64,000 nucleotides of DNA from Chromatiaceae bacterium (GTDB lineage Bacteria > Pseudomonadota > Gammaproteobacteria > Chromatiales > Chromatiaceae). Under the pieces are notes generated by a model. The model worked only from the letters and a program-made list of their open reading frames with translations. It was not told the DNA's origin and searched no databases. The stretch is from NCBI GenBank assembly GCA_024235175.1, contig JACKMX010000003.1, forward strand, positions 248,001-312,000, in the 5' to 3' direction. A program made the translations under genes and the position numbers. Below, one piece after another: positions 47,208 through 55,537 of this stretch (the first letter of the stretch is position 1; each line of letters opens with the position of its first letter).

Positions 47208-50033
47208 TCAATGCGCCAGCACCGGTTTCAGATACTGGCCGGTATAGGATGTGCTGATTTGCGCAATCTGCTCTGGTGTTCCTTCAGCGATGATCTCACC
47301 CCCACGGTCTCCCCCTTCAGGCCCCAGATCGACAACCCAGTCAGCGGTTTTTATCACATCAAGGTTGTGCTCGATCACCACTACGGTATTACCGTGGTCG
47401 CGCAGCCGGTGCAGTACTTCCAACAGATGCCTGACATCGTGAAAATGGAGGCCGGTGGTTGGTTCGTCCAGGATGTACAGTGTCTTACCGGTATCGCGTT
47501 TGGAGAGTTCGCGGGAGAGTTTGACCCTTTGTGCCTCGCCACCGGATAGCGTGGTGGCGTTCTGCCCCAGCTTTATATAGGAGAGGCCGACGTCCATCAG
47601 TGTCTGCAGTTTGCGTTTCACTGCCGGTATGGCATCGAAAAAATCGAGCGCCTCCTCAATCGTGAGATCGAGCACCTGATCGATGCTCTTCCCCTTGTAA
47701 CGAATCTCCTGGGTTTCCCGGTTATAGCGCCTGCCCTTGCAGATATCGCACTGCACGTAGATATCCGGCAGGAAATGCATCTCCACCTTGATCACGCCGT
47801 CTCCGCTGCAGGCTTCGCACCTTCCCCCTTTGACATTGAAACTGAAACGGCCTGGTGTATACCCCCTGGATCTGGCTTCGTGCGTCCCGGCAAACAGTTC
47901 GCGGATAGGGGTGAACAGACCGGTGTAGGTGGCAGGATTGGAACGCGGAGTACGCCCGATAGGGCTTTGGTCGATGTCGACGACCTTGTCGAAGTTATCC
48001 AGTCCAACTACATCTGTATGGGGCGCGGCGGTGCAATGTGCAGCGTTGAGCCTGGAGGCGGCCAGCGGGAAGAGCGTATCGTTTATCAGTGTCGATTTAC
48101 CCGAGCCGGAGACGCCGGTCACACAGGTGAAAAGCCCAACAGGCAGGGTGAGGTCAACCTGCTTCAGATTGTTGCCGGAAGCACCTCGAATGGAAAGGCT
48201 GGTGCCCTGTGGATTCCAGGGAGTGCGTTGCGGAATCTCAATACGCTCTTTTCCGGAGAGATACCGGCCGGTGAGCGACTCCTGCACCCGCTCGATATCT
48301 GATGCTGATCCCGAGGCGACCACGCTGCCGCCGTGAACACCCGCGCCAGGGCCAATATCAAGTACGAAATCGGCGCTGCGTATGGCCTCTTCGTCGTGCT
48401 CCACCACGATAACCGTGTTGCCCAGGTCGCGCAGGTAGGTGAGCGTGTTGAGCAGCCTCGCGTTGTCACGCTGGTGCAGACCGATGGATGGCTCATCCAG
48501 CACATACATCACCCCGACCAGACCGGCGCCGATCTGGCTGGCCAGCCTGATACGCTGCGCTTCGCCGCCGGAAAGGGTCTCGGCGCTGCGCTCCAGTGTC
48601 AGGTAGTCCAGGCCGACATTGACCAGAAACTCCAGTCGCTGTGAGATCTCCTTGACCACCTTGTCGGCAATCTTGCCCCGCTTGCCGGGGAGTTTCAGTT
48701 GTTTGAAAAATTCGAGCGCATTTCCTATCGGCAGAGCAGTCAGTTCGGGCAGATTCCGGTTGGTTATGAAGACGTGCCGTGCGGCGGTGTTGAGGCGTGT
48801 GCCCTTGCACGCTGGGCAGGCGTGGGTGGAGATATAACGGGAGAGCTCCTCCCGCACCGCGTTGGATTCGGTATCGCGGTAGCGCCGCTCCATATTGGAG
48901 ATAATGCCTTCGAAGGCATGGGTTTTACTGCTGCGCCCGCCCCTTTCGTTAAAATAGTTGAACTTTATCTGCTCTCTTCCGCTGCCATAGAGAATAATTT
49001 TGCTGATCTTCGCGGGCAGCGCCTGCCAGGGCGTCTCGGGATCGAATTCGTAATGTGTGGCGAGAGAGCGGATCAGCTGAAAGTAGTAGGCGTTGCGCCT
49101 GTCCCAGCCGCGCACCGCGCCGGCGGCCAGGCTCAAATGGGGGTGTGCGATCACCCGTTCCGGATCGAAGAACTGCTCCACACCCAGTCCGTCGCATTTG
49201 GAACAGGCGCCGACCGGGTTGTTGAACGAAAACAGGCGGGGCTCAAGTTCGGGCAGGCTATAGCCGCAGAGCGGGCAGGCAAAATTTGCTGAGAAGACAA
49301 GCTCGTCCCGGTCGGGTTGGTCCATCCAGGCAACTCTCACCAGTCCGCCGGAGAGATTCAGCGCGGTCTCCAGGGACTCGGCGAGGCGCAGGCCCAGGTC
49401 CTCCCTCACTCTGATTCTGTCGACAACCACTTCAATCGTATGTTTCTTGTGCAGTTCAAGTTCCGGCAGCTGGTCCAGTTCATGAATTTCACCGTCGATG
49501 CGTGCGCGGATGAATCCCTGGGCATGGAGCTCCGTCAGCAGTTTGTGGTGTTCGCCTTTGCGCTCGGAGATGATCGGTGCCAGCAGCATCAGTTTATCTC
49601 CTTCGGGGAGCGCCAGGATCTGATCGACCATCTGACCGATGGTACGTGCCTCCAGCGGTTCATCGTGATCCGGACAGCGCGGTGTTCCGGCCCGGGCGAA
49701 CAGCAGTCGCAGATAGTCGTAGATCTCGGTGATTGTCCCCACCGTGGAGCGTGGATTGTGGGAGGTGGTTTTCTGCTCGATGGAGATAGCCGGGGAGAGA
49801 CCTTCGATGTGATCAACATCCGGCTTTTCCATCACCGAGAGAAACTGGCGGGCATAGGCTGAAAGGGATTCAACATAGCGCCTCTGACCTTCGGCGTAGA
49901 TGGTATCGAAGGCTAATGATGACTTGCCGGAACCGGACAGCCCGGTAATGACGATCAGTTTGTTACGCGGTAGATTCAGGTCGATATTCTTGAGATTGTG
50001 GGTGCGTGCACCCCGGATGAGGATACTTTCCAT
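47208..50033 (-). CDS. uvrA: UvrABC excision nuclease subunit A
   Basis: Damage-recognition ATPase of nucleotide excision repair. It has 941 aa, the E. coli length. Two ABC modules are visible: Walker A GLSGSGKS (31-38) and GVSGSGKST near 640, two LSGGEAQR signatures, and zinc-binding CPLC...CSKC and CEAC...CDIC. No LexA-type box was seen in the 59 bases before the divergent MFS gene, so SOS control is not supported by sequence. Confidence 0.99.
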   Translation of the reverse strand: MESILIRGARTHNLKNIDLNLPRNKLIVITGLSGSGKSSLAFDTIYAEGQRRYVESLSAYARQFLSVMEKPDVDHIEGLSPAISIEQKTTSHNPRSTVGTITEIYDYLRLLFARAGTPRCPDHDEPLEARTIGQMVDQILALPEGDKLMLLAPIISERKGEHHKLLTELHAQGFIRARIDGEIHELDQLPELELHKKHTIEVVVDRIRVREDLGLRLAESLETALNLSGGLVRVAWMDQPDRDELVFSANFACPLCGYSLPELEPRLFSFNNPVGACSKCDGLGVEQFFDPERVIAHPHLSLAAGAVRGWDRRNAYYFQLIRSLATHYEFDPETPWQALPAKISKIILYGSGREQIKFNYFNERGGRSSKTHAFEGIISNMERRYRDTESNAVREELSRYISTHACPACKGTRLNTAARHVFITNRNLPELTALPIGNALEFFKQLKLPGKRGKIADKVVKEISQRLEFLVNVGLDYLTLERSAETLSGGEAQRIRLASQIGAGLVGVMYVLDEPSIGLHQRDNARLLNTLTYLRDLGNTVIVVEHDEEAIRSADFVLDIGPGAGVHGGSVVASGSASDIERVQESLTGRYLSGKERIEIPQRTPWNPQGTSLSIRGASGNNLKQVDLTLPVGLFTCVTGVSGSGKSTLINDTLFPLAASRLNAAHCTAAPHTDVVGLDNFDKVVDIDQSPIGRTPRSNPATYTGLFTPIRELFAGTHEARSRGYTPGRFSFNVKGGRCEACSGDGVIKVEMHFLPDIYVQCDICKGRRYNRETQEIRYKGKSIDQVLDLTIEEALDFFDAIPAVKRKLQTLMDVGLSYIKLGQNATTLSGGEAQRVKLSRELSKRDTGKTLYILDEPTTGLHFHDVRHLLEVLHRLRDHGNTVVVIEHNLDVIKTADWVVDLGPEGGDRGGEIIAEGTPEQIAQISTSYTGQYLKPVLAH

Positions 50034-50092
50034 CTGCGTACCAGTCGTTGGGCGAACCTGATACTATACGCGCACTTCAGAACTCAAACCAA

Positions 50093-51487
50093 ATGACAGT
50101 GAATCAAAAAGAGATAAGTGCGCGGGGTATTACACCCGTCGAGAGTCGTGCGGCCATCTCCCTGGCCAGCATATTCTCGTTGCGTATGCTGGGCCTGTTT
50201 CTGATACTCCCGGTGTTTGCACTCTATGCGGAAGAGCTGGTTGGCGTAACGCCGATGCTGGTCGGTTTGGCCATAGGTGCCTACGGCCTCACCCAGGCGC
50301 TGCTGCAGATTCCGTTTGGCATGCTGTCTGACCGCATCGGACGAAAGCCGGTGATCATAGGCGGGCTGTTGATATTTGCATTCGGCAGTGTGGTGGCGGC
50401 CCAGGCCGACACGATTTGGGGCGTGATTCTCGGCCGCGCCTTGCAGGGCAGCGGCGCCATTGCAGCGGCGGTCATGGCCCTGGCGGCGGATCTTACCCAG
50501 GAACACAACCGGCTCAAGATAATGGCGGTGATCGGCATGAGCATCGGCGCCTCTTTCGCACTGGCGTTGGTTCTTGGTCCGATTATCAATGTCTGGATCG
50601 GGGTACGGGGTATTTTCTGGCTGACCGCCGTGCTCGCGCTGGCCGGGGTTGGTATTGCGCTGTTTATGGTGCCTGATCCGAAGCAGAGCGTTTTTCATCG
50701 TGATACTGAGGCGGTTCCCGGGCAGTTCGCACGGGTTCTGGCTAACCGGGACCTGCTGCGACTCAATCTGGGCATACTGGTGCTGCATATGTGCCTGACA
50801 GCAGTGTTCCTGGTGCTGCCGCTGGCACTGCGCGATACCGCCGGGTTGGATAGCGCAAGCCATTGGAAGCTCTATTTCCCGGTGCTGATGCTTTCGGTGC
50901 TGCTTATGATTCCGTTTGTGGTTGTTGCCGAGAGCCGACGCAAGTTGAAGCAGGTATTTCTTCTCTGCATAGCCCTGATGGCAACAGCTCAAATCGCCTT
51001 CTACGTTTTTTTTCAATCACTCTGGGGAGTGGCGTTTGCGCTGCTTCTCTATTTCACTGTCTTTAATGTACTGGAGGCGACGCTGCCATCGCTGGTCGCC
51101 AAAATGGCTCCGGTCGAGAGTAAGGGAACCGCGATGGGGGTCTATTCCACCTCCCAGTTCGGTGGTGCCTTTCTCGGTGGAGTGCTGGGCGGGTGGATTC
51201 ACACCCACTTCAGCCTGCAAGCGGTATTTCTGTTCGCCGCTCTGGCTATCGGAGTCTGGCTGCTGGTTGCTTCCGGCATGTCCGAGCCCAGGTATCTCAA
51301 CAGCTATCTGTTGCGGATAGGAGCAGTGGATGCGGCACAGGCCCGGGAGCTGGAGTTGCGTCTTCTGGCATTGGAAGGCGTCGGTGAAGCCGTTGTAGTT
51401 GTGGATGACGAGACCGCTTACCTTAAGATCGATCCAACTACGATAGACATGACTGCACTGGATGAATTTTTTGTTGCGCGCGGGTAG
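50093..51487 (+). CDS. YajR-like MFS transporter
   Basis: Twelve-segment major-facilitator transporter, 464 aa from the ATG at 50093; the frame could also start from TTG at 50048. Motif A (SDRIGRKP) follows the second segment. It matches E. coli YajR along its length (e.g. GRALQGSGAIAAAVMAL, GTAMGVYSTSQF), including a C-terminal ~60-residue domain like the YAM domain. Substrate is unknown. It lies between divergent uvrA and ssb, an order also found in Pseudomonas. Confidence 0.9.
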   Translation: MTVNQKEISARGITPVESRAAISLASIFSLRMLGLFLILPVFALYAEELVGVTPMLVGLAIGAYGLTQALLQIPFGMLSDRIGRKPVIIGGLLIFAFGSVVAAQADTIWGVILGRALQGSGAIAAAVMALAADLTQEHNRLKIMAVIGMSIGASFALALVLGPIINVWIGVRGIFWLTAVLALAGVGIALFMVPDPKQSVFHRDTEAVPGQFARVLANRDLLRLNLGILVLHMCLTAVFLVLPLALRDTAGLDSASHWKLYFPVLMLSVLLMIPFVVVAESRRKLKQVFLLCIALMATAQIAFYVFFQSLWGVAFALLLYFTVFNVLEATLPSLVAKMAPVESKGTAMGVYSTSQFGGAFLGGVLGGWIHTHFSLQAVFLFAALAIGVWLLVASGMSEPRYLNSYLLRIGAVDAAQARELELRLLALEGVGEAVVVVDDETAYLKIDPTTIDMTALDEFFVARG

Positions 51488-51548
51488 ACTTGCGACAGTA
51501 TAAACCCAATCCCTTTTCATGGAAGAGACGGTGGACACAGGAGGAGAC

Positions 51549-51992
51549 ATGGCCAGCAGAGGTGTGAACAAAGTAATTCTTATAGGTAATGCGGGAAAGG
51601 ATCCCGAGGTGCGCTACATGCCTAATGGCAATGCCGTAGCCAATCTTACGCTTGCAACTTCAGAGAGCTGGAAGGATAAGAACACCGGAGAGACCCAGGA
51701 GCGAACCGAATGGCATCGTGTGGTGTTTTTTCGCCGCTTGGGGGAGGTTGTCGGTGAGTATGTAAAGAAGGGCTCGAAAATTTATGTTGAGGGCCGATTG
51801 CAGACCCGCAAATGGCAGGGGCAGGACGGTCAGGACAGATACACCACTGAGATCATCGCGGATCAGATGCAGATGCTCGACAGCCGCGGCGGCGGTGGCG
51901 GTGATTATGGATCAGGACGCTCCCTGGATTCCGATAATATCTCCTCCTCACACGAGGATGATGAGGGATTCGATGATGATATTCCTTTCTAA
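51549..51992 (+). CDS. ssb: Single-stranded DNA-binding protein
   Basis: SSB coats ssDNA in replication and repair. The ATG at 51549, with AGGAG upstream, gives 147 aa starting MASRGVNKVILIGN; the frame opens 10 codons earlier but without support. An OB fold (WHRVVFFRRLGE, YVEGRLQTRKWQ) is followed by a short Gly/Ser-rich linker and the acidic tip DDDIPF that recruits partner proteins. The linker is short compared with E. coli (147 versus 178 aa). Confidence 0.98.
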   Translation: MASRGVNKVILIGNAGKDPEVRYMPNGNAVANLTLATSESWKDKNTGETQERTEWHRVVFFRRLGEVVGEYVKKGSKIYVEGRLQTRKWQGQDGQDRYTTEIIADQMQMLDSRGGGGGDYGSGRSLDSDNISSSHEDDEGFDDDIPF

Positions 51993-52034
51993 GGGCCTAG
52001 GGCCTAGGGCCTAGGGCCAAGGACCGAGGGACTA
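51993..52034 (+). repeat. Heptamer tandem repeat after ssb
   Basis: Six consecutive 7-base units begin at the base after the ssb stop: three perfect GGGCCTA, then GGGCCAA, GGACCGA and GGGACTA. The perfect units look recently duplicated; the last three have drifted. No gene is disrupted. Confidence 0.85.
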
Positions 52035-52058
52035 GAATTTGAGGCTCAGCCTAAGTAG

Positions 52059-52083
52059 GGCGGATCCCGACAGGGGATCCGCC
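52059..52083. repeat. REP-like palindrome
   Basis: GGCGGATCCC (52059-52068), loop GACAG, GGGATCCGCC (52074-52083): a 10-bp perfect stem in the gap between convergent ssb and the EamA gene. The GGCGGAT...ATCCGCC pattern resembles dispersed palindromes common in gammaproteobacterial genomes. Without a T-run it is more likely a repeat or a weak terminator. Confidence 0.6.
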
Positions 52084-52176
52084 ATCAGCCACCATATCAT
52101 ATAGGTCAAAACAAACCAGCTCGGCAGCAACCCGGCTTCTCCTTCAGAGTTTCACCCTACACGAACTTCTCTTTCT

Positions 52177-53061
52177 TTAAACGTTGGGTTTTCCGACCAC
52201 CAGGTAAACACCCGCAGCGGTCACTATAATGCCGACGATTGCCCAAGGAGTCAGTGTTTCGCCGAATAGGTTCCAGGCAATCAGGGCAGTGACAGGCGGG
52301 GTCAGATAAAAAAAGCTCGCCACTTTGGCTGCGGCTCCCTCCCGGATCATCCGCATCAGCAACAAAACCGCACCGACCGACAGTCCGAAAACAAGCCAAA
52401 GAACGGCGCCCACGAAGGCGGGTTCCCAATCTATCTGCCGTGATTCGAACATAAAAGCGAGCGAAGTCATCGCCAGCGCGGTTGCCAGATACTGATAAAA
52501 GGTGCCGGTAAGCAGATTCACGCCGGTACAGAAGCGCTTCTGGTAAAGGGTGCCAAGCGTAATTCCCACTAAAGCAATCATGGTGTAGCCGATTGTCTGT
52601 GGGGTGTAGATGATCACTCCGGAGTCGGGCTTTCCCAGTATCAGCACCATTGCAACTCCGATAAGTCCCATTGCCAGGCCAAGTTTTTGTCGGTGGGAAA
52701 CCTGTTCTCCCATCCACGCCCAGGCGAGCAGTGCGGTCAGTATCGGCTGCAATCCGACCAGCAAAGACGCAAGCCCGGCGGTCATGCCGGCGGAGATGGC
52801 TGAAAATACACCACCCAGATAGCAGGTGTGCACCAGCACGCCCACCACCAGGGAGTGGAATGCACCGCGGGGATCGGGCCAGTGCGCGCGGTAAAGATGG
52901 ATCAACAGCAAAAACGCAACCAGGGTGATAAGCATACGGATGCTGAGAAGCGTAAACGGCTCCGCATAGGGAAGGCTGTATTTGGCGCCGATGAAGCCGG
53001 TGGACCAGAGGGGAACGAATAACACCGGAATCCAACTTAGCCTGCGCTTTTCAGATGTCAT
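52177..53061 (-). CDS. EamA/DMT-family exporter
   Basis: Drug/metabolite transporter family, ten predicted membrane segments in two EamA halves. I use the ATG at 53061 (294 aa, MTSEKRRLSWIPVLF), because the longer frame up to 53244 adds a charged 61-residue stretch unusual for the family. The second half has LYQKRFC and ASFFYLTPPVTALIAW. Substrate unknown; members often export amino acids or related metabolites. A different-frame open stretch at 52157-53035 is its shadow. Confidence 0.85.
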   Translation of the reverse strand: MTSEKRRLSWIPVLFVPLWSTGFIGAKYSLPYAEPFTLLSIRMLITLVAFLLLIHLYRAHWPDPRGAFHSLVVGVLVHTCYLGGVFSAISAGMTAGLASLLVGLQPILTALLAWAWMGEQVSHRQKLGLAMGLIGVAMVLILGKPDSGVIIYTPQTIGYTMIALVGITLGTLYQKRFCTGVNLLTGTFYQYLATALAMTSLAFMFESRQIDWEPAFVGAVLWLVFGLSVGAVLLLMRMIREGAAAKVASFFYLTPPVTALIAWNLFGETLTPWAIVGIIVTAAGVYLVVGKPNV

Positions 53062-53260
53062 AGTTCGTTGTACGCAACCTGGAGGGCCTCTGCCGGCAGC
53101 GATTCTGCTTGTGCTAACGAACCCTAATACTGCCTGCATTTTGACAATGATTACAGCTGTCTGTTTGTTGTGTGATTCCCGTGGACGGCCTTCGCCACGC
53201 CACTCCTGGAGATTGCTCGCTGGAGCCGATAGGCCGGTAACCAACTTTCCAATAGGAACA

Positions 53261-53273
53261 AATCGATGTCTTA
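53261..53273 (+). promoter_or_regulatory. Possible IHF site
   Basis: AATCGATGTCTTA matches the IHF consensus WATCARNNNNTTR at all but one position. It lies about 90-100 bases upstream of the sigma-54 promoter, where IHF bending often assists an NtrC-family activator. Single-site match only. Confidence 0.35.
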
Positions 53274-53348
53274 TCAGTTGCCAGTAAGCAGTATCGCCTT
53301 GCCATGGTTATTTTTCTAACTATCTGAATAACCGAATTAATTCCAGGC

Positions 53349-53364
53349 AGGCACGGGAATTGCT
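53349..53364 (+). promoter_or_regulatory. Sigma-54 promoter of the hydrogenase operon
   Basis: AGGCACGGGAATTGCT has GG at -24 (53350-53351) and GC at -12 (53362-53363) with the obligatory 10 bases between them, and differs from the TGGCACG-N4-TTGCT consensus only at the first base. Transcription would start near 53375, ~63 nt before the hybO ATG. In other proteobacteria hup/hox operons use sigma-54 with HoxA-type activators; no such activator gene is in this window. Confidence 0.75.
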
Positions 53365-53437
53365 AATGATGGATTCCATAGGTGCATATACAAAATACAG
53401 AAACGCACCTCTTCACCTGAAAACTGGAGAACTCCTG

Positions 53438-54559
53438 ATGGCAGAAAACGATTTTGACTTTTCGGGACTGGAGAAAAGGCTCGGTGTCTCGCGCAGGACC
53501 TTTCTGAAATTCTGTACCGGTGTTGCGGCTTCGTTGGGGCTCTCCTCCAACGCAGCAATGGCAATGGCCAAGGCGGTGGCCGATCCGAAGAGGCGCCCGC
53601 CGGTAATATGGCTTCACGGGCAGGAGTGTACCGGTCCTACAGAGGCGCTGTTGCGTTGCGAGCAGCCAACTCTTGAACATCTTCTGTTGGATCTGATCTC
53701 CCTGGATTACCACCAGACGCTTGATACCGGTGCCGGACATCAGGTGGAGGAGATCAAGAAGAGATCCATGCAGGAGAACAAAGGGAAATATCTGCTGGTG
53801 ATCGAGGGTGCAATTCCGGTCAAGGACAACGGCATCTACTGCAAGATTGCAGGTGAGACCATGCTTCATCTGACGCACGAGGCGGCAGAGCACGCAGCAG
53901 CGATCGTCGCCTACGGCTCTTGCGCAAGCTGGGGAGGAGTGCAGGCTGCCGCGCCCAATCCGACCGGGGCAAAGGGTGCGCCTCAGGTATTGGAGGGGAA
54001 GACCGTGGTGACTATCCCCGGCTGTCCGCCAAACCCGGCCAATTTTATCGGCACGGTGCTCTATTTTGTCACGTACGGAAAGCTCCCGCCGATAGACGAA
54101 CTGGGTCGTCCCAAATGGGCGTATGGCCGGTTGATTCATGAAAATTGCTATCGGCGCCCCCATTTCGATGCGGGTCGTTTCGCTACCGAATTTGGTGACA
54201 AGGGGCACCGCGAAGGTTGGTGCCTCTACAAAATGGGATGTAAGGGGCCGGAAACTTACAACAACTGCCCGAGCCTTGAGTTTAACAATCTCGGCGGCGG
54301 CGTCTGGCCGGTCGGTGTCGGCCATCCCTGTTTTGGCTGCTCCGAGGGAGGTGTCGGGTTCAATAAGCCGATGTTTGCGCTGGCCGATGTGAAGACCCAT
54401 ACGCCGCCCAATATGTTTCCCCCGATCGAGGACCGCCAGCAGAGCAGCGGTGTCACTGCCGGAGCCGCCGCTTTGGTTGGTGTTGCAGTAGGCGCGGCGC
54501 TCGGTGCTTCGGCGATGGTGACCAAAAAGCTGGGTGAGCAGGAAAAACAACAGGACTAA
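53438..54559 (+). CDS. hybO: [NiFe]-hydrogenase small subunit (HybO type)
   Basis: Electron-transfer subunit of a membrane-bound periplasmic hydrogenase, 373 aa from the ATG at 53438 (GGAG upstream). A Tat signal (SRRTFLKF, R19-R20) is followed by the Fe-S domain and a C-terminal membrane anchor (GVTAGAAALVGVAVGAALG). It closely resembles E. coli HybO. Cluster ligands seen: ECTG Cys64, YGSC, IPGC for the proximal site; HENC, GWCLYKMGC for the distal; NNC and HPCFGC for the medial. The usual second cysteine of the proximal CxxC is Pro67 (codon CCT at 53636). An extra Cys74 lies nearby. See findings. Confidence 0.97.
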   Translation: MAENDFDFSGLEKRLGVSRRTFLKFCTGVAASLGLSSNAAMAMAKAVADPKRRPPVIWLHGQECTGPTEALLRCEQPTLEHLLLDLISLDYHQTLDTGAGHQVEEIKKRSMQENKGKYLLVIEGAIPVKDNGIYCKIAGETMLHLTHEAAEHAAAIVAYGSCASWGGVQAAAPNPTGAKGAPQVLEGKTVVTIPGCPPNPANFIGTVLYFVTYGKLPPIDELGRPKWAYGRLIHENCYRRPHFDAGRFATEFGDKGHREGWCLYKMGCKGPETYNNCPSLEFNNLGGGVWPVGVGHPCFGCSEGGVGFNKPMFALADVKTHTPPNMFPPIEDRQQSSGVTAGAAALVGVAVGAALGASAMVTKKLGEQEKQQD

Positions 54560-54568
54560 GGGGGCGTT

Positions 54569-55537
54569 ATGAAACGAAGAGATTTCCTGAAGGCCTCTAT
54601 CAGCGGTGCTGCAACGCTCTGCAGTGGCGGCGCCCTTGCCCGGCCCAATCTTGAGCCGGCTCCCAACGCCGTCGGTATGCTGTATGACTCAACGCTTTGC
54701 GTGGGTTGTAAAGCCTGCGTGTCCAAGTGCAAGGAGGTGAACGGAATGCCAGCTGTGATCGAAGGCGACTGGTACTCCTGGGACTCTGCCAGGGACCTCT
54801 CTTCCGACACACTCAACGTGATAAAGGTTTACAGGGAGGGCGAAGCCGAGGTTAAAGACCGCGTCGAAAACGGCTTCGCTTTTGAGAAGCGCAGCTGCAT
54901 GCACTGCGTCGATCCAGGATGCATTTCGGTCTGTCCGGTTACCGCACTGCGTAAAGACGCCATCAACGGCATAGTGACCTATCATGCGGATGCCTGTATC
55001 GGGTGCCGTACCTGTATGACCGGCTGCCCATACAACGTGCCACAATTCGACTACGACAATCCGTTTGGGGAGATTCACAAATGCCAGATGTGTAATCAGG
55101 CTGGCGTGGAGCGTATCAACAAGGGCCAGATCACCGGCTGTGCCGAAGCCTGCCCCACGGGTGCAACCCTGTTTGGTACGCGTGAGGCGCTGTTGCAAGA
55201 GGCGAGGCGGCGCATGTCCCTCAAACCTGGGGAGATTTACAGCTATCCACGCGGCGATGTCAGTAAACCTCATAGCCTGTATGAAAAGCCGGCGCCGGAG
55301 TATCAACAGCATATCTGGGGCGAGAAGGAGGCAGGCGGTACCAACGTGCTGCATATCTCGGCCATACCGTTTGACAAACTGGGAATGCCGCCACTCAGGG
55401 AGCGCTCGTACGCCTCTATCTCCGAGACCGTTCAACACACGATTTACAATTATATGGCGCTCCCGGCAGTGGTGCTGGGCGGCCTTACATATGTTGTGCG
55501 GCGTAACATAAACGATGATGAAGGAGATAAGTCATGA
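54569..55537 (+). CDS. hybA: Hydrogenase Fe-S ferredoxin subunit HybA
   Basis: Periplasmic iron-sulfur protein that links the hydrogenase to the membrane quinone module. It has 322 aa, a Tat signal (MKRRDFLKASISGAA) and four cysteine groups of 4Fe-4S type (CVGCKACVSKC, CMHCVDPGCISVCP, CIGCRTCMTGCP, CQMC...CAEACP). A C-terminal segment near residues 285-310 anchors it. Nine bases after hybO; it overlaps hybB by 4 bases. Confidence 0.96.
   Translation: MKRRDFLKASISGAATLCSGGALARPNLEPAPNAVGMLYDSTLCVGCKACVSKCKEVNGMPAVIEGDWYSWDSARDLSSDTLNVIKVYREGEAEVKDRVENGFAFEKRSCMHCVDPGCISVCPVTALRKDAINGIVTYHADACIGCRTCMTGCPYNVPQFDYDNPFGEIHKCQMCNQAGVERINKGQITGCAEACPTGATLFGTREALLQEARRRMSLKPGEIYSYPRGDVSKPHSLYEKPAPEYQQHIWGEKEAGGTNVLHISAIPFDKLGMPPLRERSYASISETVQHTIYNYMALPAVVLGGLTYVVRRNINDDEGDKS

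Larger units (their letters stand above)
53062..53437. other. Divergent gap before the hydrogenase operon
   Basis: 376 bases without a supported gene. It carries the sigma-54 promoter at 53349-53364 and a possible IHF site at 53261-53273. The frame upstream of hybO stays open to 53360 but would encode 26 residues with no homologue ahead of the Tat signal, and the promoter lies just before it. Confidence 0.6.

Noticed and set aside
50034..50092. LexA box between uvrA and the MFS gene
   Set aside because: No CTG-N10-CAG-type match close to consensus was found.
52157..53035. A 292-codon minus-strand frame overlapping the EamA gene
   Set aside because: Arg/Pro/His-rich with no membrane pattern; the other frame gives ten hydrophobic segments of the DMT family.
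53363..54550. A 395-codon open frame antisense to hybO
   Set aside because: It mirrors the codon bias of hybO, has no recognisable domain or ribosome-binding site, and the opposite strand encodes an unmistakable hydrogenase subunit.
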